A DNA stretch of 64,000 nucleotides from Pseudomonas sp. St316 (GCF_018325905.1 NZ_AP021901.1:4464001-4528000), one strand, 5' to 3'; positions 49,084-57,342 are shown, counted from the stretch's first letter. Program-made: numbers and translations. Notes: generated by a model not told the origin, from the letters alone.

Positions 49084-49422
49084 TTACTCGACTTTGATCT
49101 TCATGTTTGGCTCAGATTCCATCGTCGGGCGGCGCAGCTCTGGATCGTTTGCATCAAGGCAGCGGAATTGCACTTCGGCGTTGGCGTATCGGCCATAACC
49201 CGAATCGCGAGACGCCTCTTTCACTGGCATCAGCTGCTTTCCTTTGCTCTCGCAGAAAGCATTCGCCTCTTGGTACAGCTCAGCTTTCACAGCCGCGCCG
49301 CCGAAGGTGGTGAAGCTGCCGTCCTTCGCGACCATGTAAGTATCGCGCCCCATCGGCACAACGCCAGGGCCTGAACAGCCAGCAACAAGCAGAGCAATCG
49401 TTGGAACCAGTAAATGCCGCAT
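49084..49422 (-). CDS. Putative lipoprotein
   Basis: The 112-residue protein has a lipoprotein signal (MRHLLVPTIALLVAGC) with LVAGC lipobox. The mature part contains GRDTYMVAKDGSFTTFGGAA and two cysteines, like small Pseudomonas outer-membrane lipoproteins. Ribosome site GGAG. It is co-oriented with the HEPN-motif gene and 76 bases upstream of it, so they may share a transcript. Confidence 0.72.
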   Translation of the reverse strand: MRHLLVPTIALLVAGCSGPGVVPMGRDTYMVAKDGSFTTFGGAAVKAELYQEANAFCESKGKQLMPVKEASRDSGYGRYANAEVQFRCLDANDPELRRPTMESEPNMKIKVE

Positions 49423-49532
49423 CGGCAACGCTCCATGCGTGATGGTGAGAAATAGGGCCATCACTCTGCCACACACCCAAAAACTCAGCCACCCACCGGT
49501 CACGGAAGGCGGCGCCTGCATTGGAGAACACC

Positions 49533-49934
49533 ATGAGCCACAACTGCGCATACGTTCGGCAGCACTATCAGGTGCCCGCCGAAGTAGGCCGCCGCGTCAT
49601 CGCCTACGGCAAGCCCGGCGTCATCTTGGCGGATCGCGGGCACTACATAGGCGTGGTGCTGGACGAAGACCCAAAGAAGCGGATCAGCAACTACCACCCA
49701 ACCCATGAAATGCAGTACGGCGATATGGCCCAGACGCTTCCACTGAAGAAGTGGGTGGTGCTCCCCTTCAATTTTGACTGGGACGAACTGAGCTGGAATC
49801 GCGATGCGCAGGGCTACCTGACAGAGGTATGGGCAGCCACTCGTAGCCAGGCGAAATACCTGGCGTACCGAGAGCTTGAAGATTTCTGCGACGGGGCCAA
49901 AGCTATGTGCTTCTTCAAGGTTCGCCGCGCCTGA
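49533..49934 (+). CDS. Phage protein of unknown function
   Basis: The 133-residue protein starts MSHNCAYVRQHYQVPAEVGR after GGAGAACACC. It has the segment GRRVIAYGKPGVILADRGHY, suggesting a small SH3-like beta barrel, and a C-terminal helical part (ATRSQAKYLAYRELEDFCDG). Seen in Pseudomonas phages; function unknown. Confidence 0.65.
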   Translation: MSHNCAYVRQHYQVPAEVGRRVIAYGKPGVILADRGHYIGVVLDEDPKKRISNYHPTHEMQYGDMAQTLPLKKWVVLPFNFDWDELSWNRDAQGYLTEVWAATRSQAKYLAYRELEDFCDGAKAMCFFKVRRA

Positions 49935-49945
49935 ACCGCCCTCAC

Positions 49946-50179
49946 CTATTGCGACGAGCTTTTTACTATCTCGTTAATCAGATCCCAGGCATGCGTACGT
50001 GCGGCCTGGCGCGCCTTATCGATTGACTCAAACAACTCTTCGCTTGAAGCGACCTTCGGAGCGGCGCCATCTTTACCATGAATTTTCAGTTCATATGTGA
50101 ACCCGTTCTGATGCTCCTGTAAAAAAATGACGAATTCATGGTCCTGACTTTCATCGACAAACGTTTTGGCCTCAAGCAT
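49946..50179 (-). CDS. Small acidic protein, opposite strand
   Basis: The 77-residue protein (MLEAKTFVDESQDHEFVIFL onward) has a strong ribosome site GGAGAGAGGAAAG. It has an acidic beta-helix character and ends SSSQ. It lies between two plus-strand genes of the early operon and is the third minus-strand gene in this region. It could be a small regulator or anti-defence protein; there is no direct evidence. Confidence 0.6.
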   Translation of the reverse strand: MLEAKTFVDESQDHEFVIFLQEHQNGFTYELKIHGKDGAAPKVASSEELFESIDKARQAARTHAWDLINEIVKSSSQ

Positions 50180-50264
50180 CAAACTTTCCTCTCTCCGGCC
50201 CCATGCCGGGCCATCAACCAATAGCCCACAAACCCACATCACGCCACCCTGGCGAGGATCAACT

Positions 50265-51044
50265 ATGTCCGCACAGCATGTCGACGAGAAGAAACTCGAG
50301 CGAGCGATCCGCAAGATCAAGCACTGCCTGGCACTGGCCCAGAGCGCCAACGAGAACGAAGCCGCCACGGCGCTACGGCAAGCACAGGCATTGATGCGCG
50401 AGTACCGACTGACCGAAATGGATGTGAAGTTGAGCGACGTCGGTGAAGTAGAGTCATCCCTCTTCCGTGCCAAGCGTCGTCCGGCATGGGATCAGCAGCT
50501 GAGCATCGCCGTGGCGCAAGCATTCAGCTGCACGACGCTGCGGCGAAGGAAGTGGAGTAGCGCGAAAGGCCAGGTCGTTGAGTGCGCGCTATTCGTCGGC
50601 GTGTCTCCCGCTCAGAACATCGCCCTTTACGCATATGAAACGCTGCACACTAAGCTCACCCATGCGCGCAAGGAGTACTGCTCAGCAGTCAGGTCTGGCG
50701 TTCATCGCAGTCGGTACTCGCCCGAAACTGCTGGCGATCACTTCGCACTGGCCTGGGTCTGGGAGGTTCAATCGAAGCTGAAAACTCTTGTGCCTCAAGA
50801 TGACGATGATCCGCTTGGAAATCCTGCCAGCGGCAAAGGTCTGGTCGCGATCCAGGCGCAGGACAAGGCGTTGATCTGTGAGTACCTCGCCACCCAAGAC
50901 ATCAAAGAATCGCGGAAAAGCAAGGGTGTCGAACTGGACATGAACGCCCAAATTGCCGGCATGCTTGCCGGTAGCAAGGTCGAACTCCACGCCGGCATTG
51001 CGCGCGGCGGCGATGACACTCTCGCCCTATCCGCAACCGCCTGA
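50265..51044 (+). CDS. DUF2786 protein
   Basis: The 259-residue protein has an N-terminal DUF2786 domain (about residues 8-45: KKLERAIRKIKHCLALAQSA, ATALRQAQALMREYRLTEMD) and a C-terminal region rich in charged helices. The function of the family is unknown; it recurs in temperate phage early regions. It precedes the methyltransferase by 37 bases. Confidence 0.78.
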   Translation: MSAQHVDEKKLERAIRKIKHCLALAQSANENEAATALRQAQALMREYRLTEMDVKLSDVGEVESSLFRAKRRPAWDQQLSIAVAQAFSCTTLRRRKWSSAKGQVVECALFVGVSPAQNIALYAYETLHTKLTHARKEYCSAVRSGVHRSRYSPETAGDHFALAWVWEVQSKLKTLVPQDDDDPLGNPASGKGLVAIQAQDKALICEYLATQDIKESRKSKGVELDMNAQIAGMLAGSKVELHAGIARGGDDTLALSATA

Positions 51045-51081
51045 CTACAGCCCGCGACTGGCAATCGCTGAAGGATCCCGC

Positions 51082-52005
51082 ATGCACACAGCAATCGATT
51101 TGTTCGCCGGCCTCGGCGGATGGACCACCGGTGGCCGCGCCGCCGGCCTTGACGTCCTATGGGCGGCCAACCACTGGCCTGCCGCGGTTGAATGGCACAC
51201 CGAAAATCACCCCGATACCCAGCATGTTTGCCAGGATCTTCACCAAGCTGACTGGTCGCAGGTGCCGAAGCATGACTTGATGCTGGCCTCCCCTTGCTGC
51301 CAGGGCCACACAAAGGCCCGGGGGCGGGATAACGGAAATCCAAAGCACGACAATTCACGATCGACGGCTTGGGCGCCGGTATCGAACGCTGAAGTTAACC
51401 GGCCGGACTTCGCCATCATCGAGAACGTTCCGGAGTTCATGGATTGGATTTTGTATCCGGCCTGGGCGGACGCGATGCAGCGCCTTGGCTATGCCCTGGC
51501 ACCTCACATCGTTGACTGCGCAGACCTTGGTGTTCCCCAGCACCGCGTGCGCCTGTTCATGGTCTGCTCTCGCAGCAAGGCGCCATTGCACTTGCAGTTG
51601 CCTCAGTACCAGCACGTGCCCGCCCGCGACATCCTCGACTTCGATGCAGGCAAATGGAGCAAGATCGAAAAGCCCGGACGCGCCGAGTCGACACTGCTTC
51701 GGGTGAAGAATGGGCGGGAGCGTTTCGGCGATCGCTTCATCATGCCGTATTACGGCTCCGGCTCCGGCCTGACCGGTCGCAGCCTGGACAGGCCGATCGG
51801 CACCATCACCACGTTGGACCGTTGGGCCCTGGTGCGTGGCGATGAGATGCGCATGCTTTCGGCGGATGAAGCCCTGGCAGCCCAATCCTTCGGGCCAGAT
51901 ACGAAGCGACCAGACAACCACCGGCTGACTATGCACATGACCGGCAACGCGGTCCCGCCGCTTGCTGGCCAACGAGTCATCGAAGCGCTGGAAGCCGCCG
52001 CTTAA
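51082..52005 (+). CDS. DNA (cytosine-5-)-methyltransferase
   Basis: The 307-residue protein has the C5-MTase motifs: I, IDLFAGLGGWTTGGRAAGLD (residues 5-24); IV, SPCCQGHTKAR with the catalytic Cys at C73; VI, AIIENVPEF; VIII, DCADLGVPQHRVRLFMV; X, MTGNAVPPLAGQRVI near the end. There is no restriction partner nearby, so it probably modifies phage DNA against host or rival restriction. Ribosome site AAGGATCCCGC. Confidence 0.93.
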   Translation: MHTAIDLFAGLGGWTTGGRAAGLDVLWAANHWPAAVEWHTENHPDTQHVCQDLHQADWSQVPKHDLMLASPCCQGHTKARGRDNGNPKHDNSRSTAWAPVSNAEVNRPDFAIIENVPEFMDWILYPAWADAMQRLGYALAPHIVDCADLGVPQHRVRLFMVCSRSKAPLHLQLPQYQHVPARDILDFDAGKWSKIEKPGRAESTLLRVKNGRERFGDRFIMPYYGSGSGLTGRSLDRPIGTITTLDRWALVRGDEMRMLSADEALAAQSFGPDTKRPDNHRLTMHMTGNAVPPLAGQRVIEALEAAA

Positions 52006-52048
52006 CCCCCCACTCCACCGCCCGGGCATGCCCCGGATAGGACTCCCC

Positions 52049-52669
52049 ATGCCTACAGAAAACGAACCGGCCGAGCCGCTGCCGACATTGGCGAACGGCG
52101 CCGCACTTGAAGCTTCGACCTGGATCGACTTCGTCGAACGCCTCCGTTATCACTGCAACGGCGCCGGAGTTAAATGGCACCACACCGCGGCCGCCATTTT
52201 TACCGTGCAGACCAAGCGGATCGATTACGGCTACGAGATCGACTACGCGGAAGGTCGAGTTGTCTGCCTGGAGGATCGGTCGTGGTTCAGCCCAAAAGAA
52301 TACTGGGACGACCTCGACGACGAGGAGCGCGCAGAAATCGACCAGGCTCTGATAGCTGATCGGGAATGCGGCTTTATGGATATGGACGAGGACGACCAGT
52401 GGGAATATCTCGGCGAGTGCGATGACCACACCGTAACCGGCTGGAATAAGCGCTGGGAAATCGTGAACAGCCACTTCACCCGAGAGGCCGCTGAGGCGTT
52501 TATCCGACGCAAGCAGCACGACTACGGCGAAATGCGCGTCTACGTCGAATCTCAGTACTACGCCTGGGAGTTCGAAGCCATCAAGGAAGCGATCCTTGAC
52601 GGCACGCTGACTTACACGCCGAAGACGGTTGCGAATGCTCATGATCTGGTAACGATGGAGATTGTATGA
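52049..52669 (+). CDS. Phage protein of unknown function
   Basis: The 206-residue protein is rich in D, E and aromatic residues. The segments STWIDFVERLRYHCNGAGVK and HHTAAAIFTVQTKRI are conserved-looking, and the C-terminal half contains DHTVTGWNKRWEIVNSHFT. Its position after the methyltransferase is common in Pseudomonas phages. No known domain assigned. Confidence 0.65.
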   Translation: MPTENEPAEPLPTLANGAALEASTWIDFVERLRYHCNGAGVKWHHTAAAIFTVQTKRIDYGYEIDYAEGRVVCLEDRSWFSPKEYWDDLDDEERAEIDQALIADRECGFMDMDEDDQWEYLGECDDHTVTGWNKRWEIVNSHFTREAAEAFIRRKQHDYGEMRVYVESQYYAWEFEAIKEAILDGTLTYTPKTVANAHDLVTMEIV

Positions 52670-52980
52670 GCCAAGTAGATCGATTCACACGGCAGGGTGT
52701 TGGAGCGTCTGACCGGGCTGGCTTTTGGGTTCACGCCGGCGACTTCAACCAAAAGATGGCCCAGGCGCAGGAACGAGAGTCGTACCTGAACGGCCAGATC
52801 GAGAAGTGGACGGCACTGAATGGGGACAACTTCAAGCGCGCTGAGATCCTGAAAATGGATCGCGACGCCTTGCAGCAGTGCCTGAACGCAGCGGATCAGC
52901 GGATTGAGGAGCTTGTGGCAGAGCTCGCAAAAGTTCGCCATGGCCCGTGCAAGTTGATCGTCGGGGACGAACTGCCATGA
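52666..52980 (+). CDS. Coiled-coil phage protein
   Basis: The 104-residue protein is largely one coiled coil (FNQKMAQAQERESYLNGQIE, MDRDALQQCLNAADQRIEEL). Its ATG overlaps the previous stop. Function unknown. Confidence 0.58.
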   Translation: MSQVDRFTRQGVGASDRAGFWVHAGDFNQKMAQAQERESYLNGQIEKWTALNGDNFKRAEILKMDRDALQQCLNAADQRIEELVAELAKVRHGPCKLIVGDELP

Positions 52981-53273
52981 CCCACAAAAGCTACCGGCTC
53001 GACCCGAACGTGAGAACCATCACTGACATGGTGACCGATGAGCAGGTGCAGAGCTCATTCCAGCGCACCAACTTCGGCCACGACGACTTTCGCGGGTTAC
53101 TGGCCCAAGGTTGCATCAAGGCGCTAGCTGGTTGGCATCAGGGCCACACGCTGACGACAATCCTTGAGGAGCTGCGGCTGATCAGTTGGAACCGTCAGGT
53201 CGGAAAAATCAAGGTCACCGCCAAGGGTCGTCACTACATCTGGCTCGCCTTCAAAGGCCGCCCAGGCGTCTAA
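52977..53273 (+). CDS. Small winged-helix-like phage protein
   Basis: The 98-residue protein has the pattern LAQGCIKALAGWHQGHTLTT followed by EELRLISWNRQVGKIKVTAK and a C-terminal beta hairpin, like a winged helix. It may be a small DNA-binding regulator. The ATG overlaps the previous stop (ATGA). The following 86 bases hold no gene. Confidence 0.6.
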   Translation: MTHKSYRLDPNVRTITDMVTDEQVQSSFQRTNFGHDDFRGLLAQGCIKALAGWHQGHTLTTILEELRLISWNRQVGKIKVTAKGRHYIWLAFKGRPGV

Positions 53274-53359
53274 TTCCGCAAAGAGTACATCTGTACTCTA
53301 CCCACAAATCTACTCCCTCCCCCTTCAAAGTCAGCCGCTATAGCGGCAAGGACGAAGTC

Positions 53360-53689
53360 ATGCCTGAAGAAATAAAATTGATCCAGCCAGCCCCGGTAGT
53401 GCGCGATGAATACGGCATGTTCGCTCACCCCGACATGCCCGACTTCGACGAGGGCGACGGCGACAAGTCCAAAGCCTGGATCGCTGAACAGCGCTTACAG
53501 GTGAGGATGGTTGAGCTCGAATACCACAGCGACGAAGCGGTCTCGGAGCGTTACTTCGAAGCAGGCGACCCGGATTGCAGCTACTGGGAGCCTGATCGCC
53601 CCGAAGGCGAAGGCTGGTTCTGCCTGGCCATTCACGACACTGACGACGGCCCGGTTTGCTGGTGGGCACGCCGCGAGGTTACGCCATGA
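53360..53689 (+). CDS. Phage protein of unknown function
   Basis: The 109-residue acidic protein begins MPEEIKLIQPAPVVRDEYG and ends with a segment rich in W and acidic residues (CSYWEPDRPEGEGWFCLAIH), matching a recurrent phage family of unknown role. It overlaps the next gene by four bases. Confidence 0.65.
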   Translation: MPEEIKLIQPAPVVRDEYGMFAHPDMPDFDEGDGDKSKAWIAEQRLQVRMVELEYHSDEAVSERYFEAGDPDCSYWEPDRPEGEGWFCLAIHDTDDGPVCWWARREVTP

Positions 53690-54312
53690 TCGCAATCAAA
53701 GAACGCCCCATCCTGTTCTCGGCGCCGATGGTGCGCGCCATCCTGGAAGGCCGGAAGACGGTCACGCGGCGAGCTGTGAAAGGCGTGGGGCTGAAATGGC
53801 TCGAAGAATTCACGCCCGGCTACGTCGCAGATCCGGCGAACAGCCTCTGCCCTTACGGACTGCCAGGCGATCGGCTGTGGGTGCGCGAGACCTGGGTAGC
53901 TGACGCCCAGCTTGATGCCGTCGCACCGCGTGAACTGAGCCAAGGCGAGCCGATCTTGTACCCGGCAGACGGGGCGGTCCGGCAGAGCGGATGCTCAATG
54001 ATCAGCCCAGGTAAGGGGCGCCCTTCGATTCACATGCCCCGCTGGGTAAGCCGCATCCTCCTGGATATCACCGAAGTCCGCGTCGAGCGGTTGCAGGAAA
54101 TCAGCGAAGAGCAGGCCAAGGCCGAGGGTGTCCGTCTGATGCGGGACGGCAGTGGCACGTGGGTAAGTCGAGAGGGGCCAGGACGGCTCGTCACGCCATG
54201 GACTACAGCCAAAGAAGCATTCGGCGACCTGTGGAACTCTATCAACGGCACCGACGCGTGGGACGCCAACCCCTGGGTCTGGGTCGTCGAATTCAAGCGG
54301 GCGACCCCATGA
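53686..54312 (+). CDS. ASCH/PUA-like phage protein
   Basis: The 208-residue protein has the opening KERPILFSAPMVRAILEGRK-TVTRR and the stretch GDRLWVRETWV typical of phage ASCH-like proteins. These bind nucleic acid and may act on modified bases. ITEVRVERLQEISEEQAKAE and ANPWVWVVEFKR close the domain. It precedes the PP-loop gene and may act with it. Earlier literature calls the family 'morphogenetic', without support here. Confidence 0.8.
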   Translation: MIAIKERPILFSAPMVRAILEGRKTVTRRAVKGVGLKWLEEFTPGYVADPANSLCPYGLPGDRLWVRETWVADAQLDAVAPRELSQGEPILYPADGAVRQSGCSMISPGKGRPSIHMPRWVSRILLDITEVRVERLQEISEEQAKAEGVRLMRDGSGTWVSREGPGRLVTPWTTAKEAFGDLWNSINGTDAWDANPWVWVVEFKRATP

Positions 54313-54362
54313 TCGCCCTCGCCTGGTTCGCCTACGTGTACTGCTACAAGGGGCCGAAGTGA
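54309..54362 (+). CDS. Possible 17-residue peptide
   Basis: A short frame (MIALAWFAYVYCYKGPK) overlaps the end of the ASCH-like gene and the start of the PP-loop gene, like a coupling cistron. It has a hydrophobic character. Real translation is uncertain. Confidence 0.3.
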   Translation: MIALAWFAYVYCYKGPK

Positions 54363-55225
54363 TGAATCCATACCTGATCACCGGCCCGGCTCAGATCGGC
54401 ATCAGCGGTGGTCGCACTAGCGGGCACATGGTCTACAAGATCCTTGAGGCCCATGGCGGGACATTGCCGCCAGATGTGCACCTGTTCTTTCAGAACACCG
54501 GCAAAGAACGCGAAGAGACACTGGTCTTCATTGATCAGATCGCCAAGCGCTGGGACGTGAATATCGTTTGGATGGAGTGGTGCCGCGAATACGGCCAGCC
54601 GGCCGACGCTCCCTGGTACAGGTTGGTGGACTTCAAAACCGCCAGTCGCAACGGCGAACCATTCACCATGATGCTCGAGTATTACGCCGCATACCGGAGG
54701 GCGGAAAAGAACATGCCGCCGGTACTGCCGAATTTCTCGAACAACATGTGCACCGCCTACTTGAAGATCAAGATCGGCGAGAAGCACATGCGAGCGCTTG
54801 GCTACGACGAGTGGGATTGCGTGATCGGCATCCGCAAAGACGAAGCCGGGCGCTACCACCGCATGATGGCCGCCAACGCAAAGGGCGGAACCCGCTGGGA
54901 CAACGTCTGCCCCTCCTATACCGCAGGCGTCACGAAAGAGCATGTCGCCGAGTTCTGGGCGGCACAGCCCTTTGACCTTGGCATGGATTCAGACCTTGGC
55001 AACTGCGACCTGTGCTGGAAAAAGGGAGAAGACAAGCTGTTCAAGGCGATCCAAGCCGAACCGGATCGGGTGATTTTCTGGTCCGGCGCCGAGGAACGAT
55101 TCAATCAAGTGTTCCGAATGGATCGTCCGAAGTACTCACACTTGGCCTGGTATGCCGAGAACTACAAAGGCCAGATGGATGCGTTTGGCTATTCGGAAGA
55201 CATCGACTGCTTCTGCGGAGACTGA
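54362..55225 (+). CDS. PP-loop ATPase, PAPS reductase-like
   Basis: The 287-residue protein has a PP-loop SGGRTSGHM (residues 14-22), followed by LFFQNTGKEREETLVFIDQI, as in phosphoadenosine phosphosulfate reductases and DndC-like enzymes. Cysteine clusters occur at NCDLCWKKGED and at the end (DCFCGD), possibly a metal or iron-sulfur site. In phages such proteins accompany methyltransferases and may modify DNA or nucleotides; the substrate is not known. The ATG is preferred to an adjacent GTG. Confidence 0.85.
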   Translation: MNPYLITGPAQIGISGGRTSGHMVYKILEAHGGTLPPDVHLFFQNTGKEREETLVFIDQIAKRWDVNIVWMEWCREYGQPADAPWYRLVDFKTASRNGEPFTMMLEYYAAYRRAEKNMPPVLPNFSNNMCTAYLKIKIGEKHMRALGYDEWDCVIGIRKDEAGRYHRMMAANAKGGTRWDNVCPSYTAGVTKEHVAEFWAAQPFDLGMDSDLGNCDLCWKKGEDKLFKAIQAEPDRVIFWSGAEERFNQVFRMDRPKYSHLAWYAENYKGQMDAFGYSEDIDCFCGD

Positions 55226-55288
55226 TCCCTCCCCCTAACCCCTACCCCACACATGAGCCTGCCGGTGTACGGCGGGCGAGGATATCGC

Positions 55289-55552
55289 GTGTCCCAATCA
55301 TTCCCTTTCTACGCCTGGGTGCTGCGTAGCAGCTACGAGATCAGCAAAGTGCAGATCATCCAGGGAGGCCCCGACTTCTATACAGACGACGCAGGGAGGC
55401 TCTACCCGTCACCAAGCCTGTTCTCGAGCAAAAAAGCAGCGCTGAAAGCTGGATGGGCTCGCATCGCACGCCAAGAGCAAATGCTGGAAGAAAGCGCCGA
55501 GCGTACCGCTAAGCGCAAGCAAGCCCTGGCCGAGTACTCCGTCGACTTTTAA
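55289..55552 (+). CDS. Small phage protein
   Basis: The 87-residue protein starts at GTG (VSQSFPFYAWVLRSSYEISK) after a GAGGATATCGC ribosome site; an upstream ATG lacks one. The segment LYPSPSLFSSKKAALKAGWA is helical, and the C-terminus is a charged helix. Unknown role. Confidence 0.58.
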   Translation: MSQSFPFYAWVLRSSYEISKVQIIQGGPDFYTDDAGRLYPSPSLFSSKKAALKAGWARIARQEQMLEESAERTAKRKQALAEYSVDF

Positions 55553-55588
55553 CCACCTTCTGCCGCCACGCGCGGCATGGAGCAAGCC

Positions 55589-55744
55589 ATGACCATCACC
55601 AAGATCATCAAAGGCCCACACCGCTTTGGCGGATTTTGGTGGGTCATCGCCGATTGCAACGGAAAGGTTCAGCACATCTGCCGTCGCACCGAACAACAGG
55701 CTCGCCAGATCGCCGTGGGGCAGGACAGCGTGACCATTCATTAA
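55589..55744 (+). CDS. Small phage protein
   Basis: The 51-residue protein begins MTITKIIKGPHRFGGFWWVI after GGAGCAAGCC. It is basic with two cysteines and ends in a short beta stretch. It lies between two early genes with similar spacing and probably is real. Confidence 0.55.
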   Translation: MTITKIIKGPHRFGGFWWVIADCNGKVQHICRRTEQQARQIAVGQDSVTIH

Positions 55745-55778
55745 ACACGTCTGCCGCCGAGTGCGGCGCGGAGCATCA

Positions 55779-56090
55779 ATGCGCCTGATATCAATCAGCC
55801 AGGCGGCCGAAATGTTGAGCATCGGCCGCACAACGGCTTACGCCCTGGCGAAGGCCGGGAAGATTCCCTGCGTGCGTGGTTTTGGCCCGCTGCGCGTTCA
55901 CTACGAAAAGCTCGTCCAGATGATCGAGGCCGGTATCCCTGATACCCTCCCGGTCGCGGGCGGCGTACCCGAGGAGAAGGTATGCCCTATAAAAGAGGTA
56001 AAACTTGGTGGATCAGTTTCACCGCAGCAGATGGCACGTACATTAGACGCTCTGCTGGCACCGAGGACTATGCAGCAGCCAAGGCATTAG
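55779..56090 (+). CDS. Excisionase/AlpA-like helix-turn-helix protein
   Basis: The 103-residue protein begins MRLISISQAAEMLSIGRTTA, a MerR-type winged helix-turn-helix used by excisionases, followed by YALAKAGKIPCVRGFGPLRV. The C-terminal part overlaps the integrase gene by 109 bases in another frame. It would direct recombination toward excision with the integrase. Alternatively it could be a small regulator of int. Confidence 0.75.
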   Translation: MRLISISQAAEMLSIGRTTAYALAKAGKIPCVRGFGPLRVHYEKLVQMIEAGIPDTLPVAGGVPEEKVCPIKEVKLGGSVSPQQMARTLDALLAPRTMQQPRH

Positions 56091-57073
56091 AACAGGAGCA
56101 TCGCGGCGCGGCTTGGCGCCAAAAGGAGTTGGGCGTGGATCCGCCCAGGACATTCGAGGAAGTCATGATCGAGTACCTGGGCAATGCCGCGTCATCGCAG
56201 AAAAGCTTTGCGACCACCCAGTACCGGGTCAAGTCGCTGCAGCGTCACTTCGCCGGGATGATGATGAACGAGCTTTCCGGCAAAGATGTTCGAGAGTACT
56301 CGGCGGCCAGGACCAAGGCCGGTAAGTCGTCGGCCACCATCAACCGGGAGCTGGCCGCGCTGTCAGCGGCCATCAACTGGTGCGTCACGGAGTTGGAATG
56401 GAAGCTGCCGAATCCGGTGAAGGGTCGAAAACTGAAGGAACCAGAGGGCCGGGTCCGCTGGATCACCCGGGCAGAGGTCGATGGCCTGTGTCGGATTGTG
56501 AGAAAGCAGCGCTTTGGTGACATGCTCGAGGACTTTATTCGGCTGGCCGTGAACACCGGTTGCCGGAAAGAGGAAATGCTTGGGCTTGAATGGCGCCGGG
56601 TCGATTTTGCCAACCGGCTGATATATCTGGATGGGGAGCACACCAAAGCCGCCAAGCGGAGAAGTATCCCGCTCAATGAAGGGGCTTTGGCTGCACTTAA
56701 AGGAAGGATGGCTGTTCGGGCTGAATATTGCCCAACAACACCATGGGTATTTACGAGAAAAAACGGGGCAAGAGTTGCCGACCCTTCAACGGGTTTCGAT
56801 AACGCTTGTGTAAAGGCAGGAATAACAGATTTCACGATTCATGACTTGCGTCATACGTGTGCAGCGTGGCTGGTGTCCGCCGGCGTGCCGCTCATTGAGA
56901 TTCGTGATTTGCTGGGCCATTCGACAATCCAGATGACCGAGAAGTATGCGCATCTTGCACCGGCCAGGGTACGAAATGCCGTCAGCGTTCTCGATATGGG
57001 CTTGTCACAATCTCGCTACAGCGAGAATCCAGCGGTGCTACAGGAGGGGTATCTAAGGCTGGTAAAGCCTTGA
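55982..57073 (+). CDS. int: Tyrosine-type phage integrase
   Basis: The 363-residue recombinase catalyses integration at tRNA-Leu. The N-terminal arm-binding part (KRGKTWWISFTAADGTYIRR) and core-binding domain (residues 55-150) precede the catalytic domain with R195 (GCRKEEML), H287-x-x-R290 (HDLRH), H313 (LGHST) and Y322 (EKYAHL). The stop codon is nine bases from attR, the expected place. The frame is intact. Confidence 0.96.
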   Translation: MPYKRGKTWWISFTAADGTYIRRSAGTEDYAAAKALEQEHRGAAWRQKELGVDPPRTFEEVMIEYLGNAASSQKSFATTQYRVKSLQRHFAGMMMNELSGKDVREYSAARTKAGKSSATINRELAALSAAINWCVTELEWKLPNPVKGRKLKEPEGRVRWITRAEVDGLCRIVRKQRFGDMLEDFIRLAVNTGCRKEEMLGLEWRRVDFANRLIYLDGEHTKAAKRRSIPLNEGALAALKGRMAVRAEYCPTTPWVFTRKNGARVADPSTGFDNACVKAGITDFTIHDLRHTCAAWLVSAGVPLIEIRDLLGHSTIQMTEKYAHLAPARVRNAVSVLDMGLSQSRYSENPAVLQEGYLRLVKP

Positions 57074-57082
57074 TTTATAAGG

Positions 57083-57137
57083 TGGTGCGGACGGAGAGAC
57101 TCGAACTCTCACACCTTGCGGCGCTGGAACCTAAATC
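57083..57137 (-). repeat. Prophage attachment site attR
   Basis: The 55 bases are identical to attL at 2727-2781. They form the 3' part of the intact tRNA-Leu, so integration left the tRNA functional, with its 3' end supplied by the phage. Confidence 0.95.
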
Positions 57138-57167
57138 CAGTGTGTCTACCAATTCCACCACATCCGC
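57083..57167 (-). tRNA. tRNA-Leu (anticodon UAG)
   Basis: The minus strand folds into a class II tRNA with 7-bp acceptor stem GCGGATG, anticodon loop TTTAGGT with anticodon TAG, long variable arm, T loop GTTCGAGTC and encoded CCA. It is the last gene of the Arg-His-Leu cluster. The 3' 55 bases come from the phage side. Confidence 0.95.
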
Positions 57168-57225
57168 GTATCAAGCTTTTAAAGCAAAGGCGCCAGATTT
57201 TTAAATCTGGCGCCTTTCTAGAATA

Positions 57226-57302
57226 TGGGGTGGACGATGGGGATCGAACCCACGACAACGGGAGTCACAATCCCGTGCTCTACCAACTGAGCTACGCCCA
57301 CC
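57226..57302 (-). tRNA. tRNA-His (anticodon GUG)
   Basis: The minus strand gives a standard cloverleaf with an extra 5' G (G-1), anticodon loop TTGTGAC, T loop GTTCGATCC and encoded CCA. A hairpin with GCGCCAGAT-like arms lies between it and tRNA-Leu. Confidence 0.95.
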
Positions 57303-57342
57303 ATATTGCCTTGTTGCCTTACTTGTGCCAAAGCTGCCTAAT

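Larger units (their letters stand above)
2727..57137. mobile_element. Complete lambda-like siphovirus prophage integrated in tRNA-Leu
   Basis: The element runs from attL to attR, about 54.4 kb. It contains every module expected of a temperate siphovirus: integrase and excisionase-like genes, cI/cro switch, replication, nin-type recombination genes, late regulator position, terminase, capsid, long non-contractile tail, lysis genes and accessory genes. No essential structural gene appears broken. The only obvious damage is an IS21 insertion in an untranslated part of the early operon. Whether it can be induced cannot be judged from sequence alone. Confidence 0.95.

Noticed and set aside
57181..57213. 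Inverted repeat between tRNA-Leu and tRNA-His as a terminator or CRISPR-like repeat
   Set aside because: It is a single palindrome in a tRNA spacer (a processing or terminator-like hairpin). No repeat-spacer array was seen anywhere in the window.
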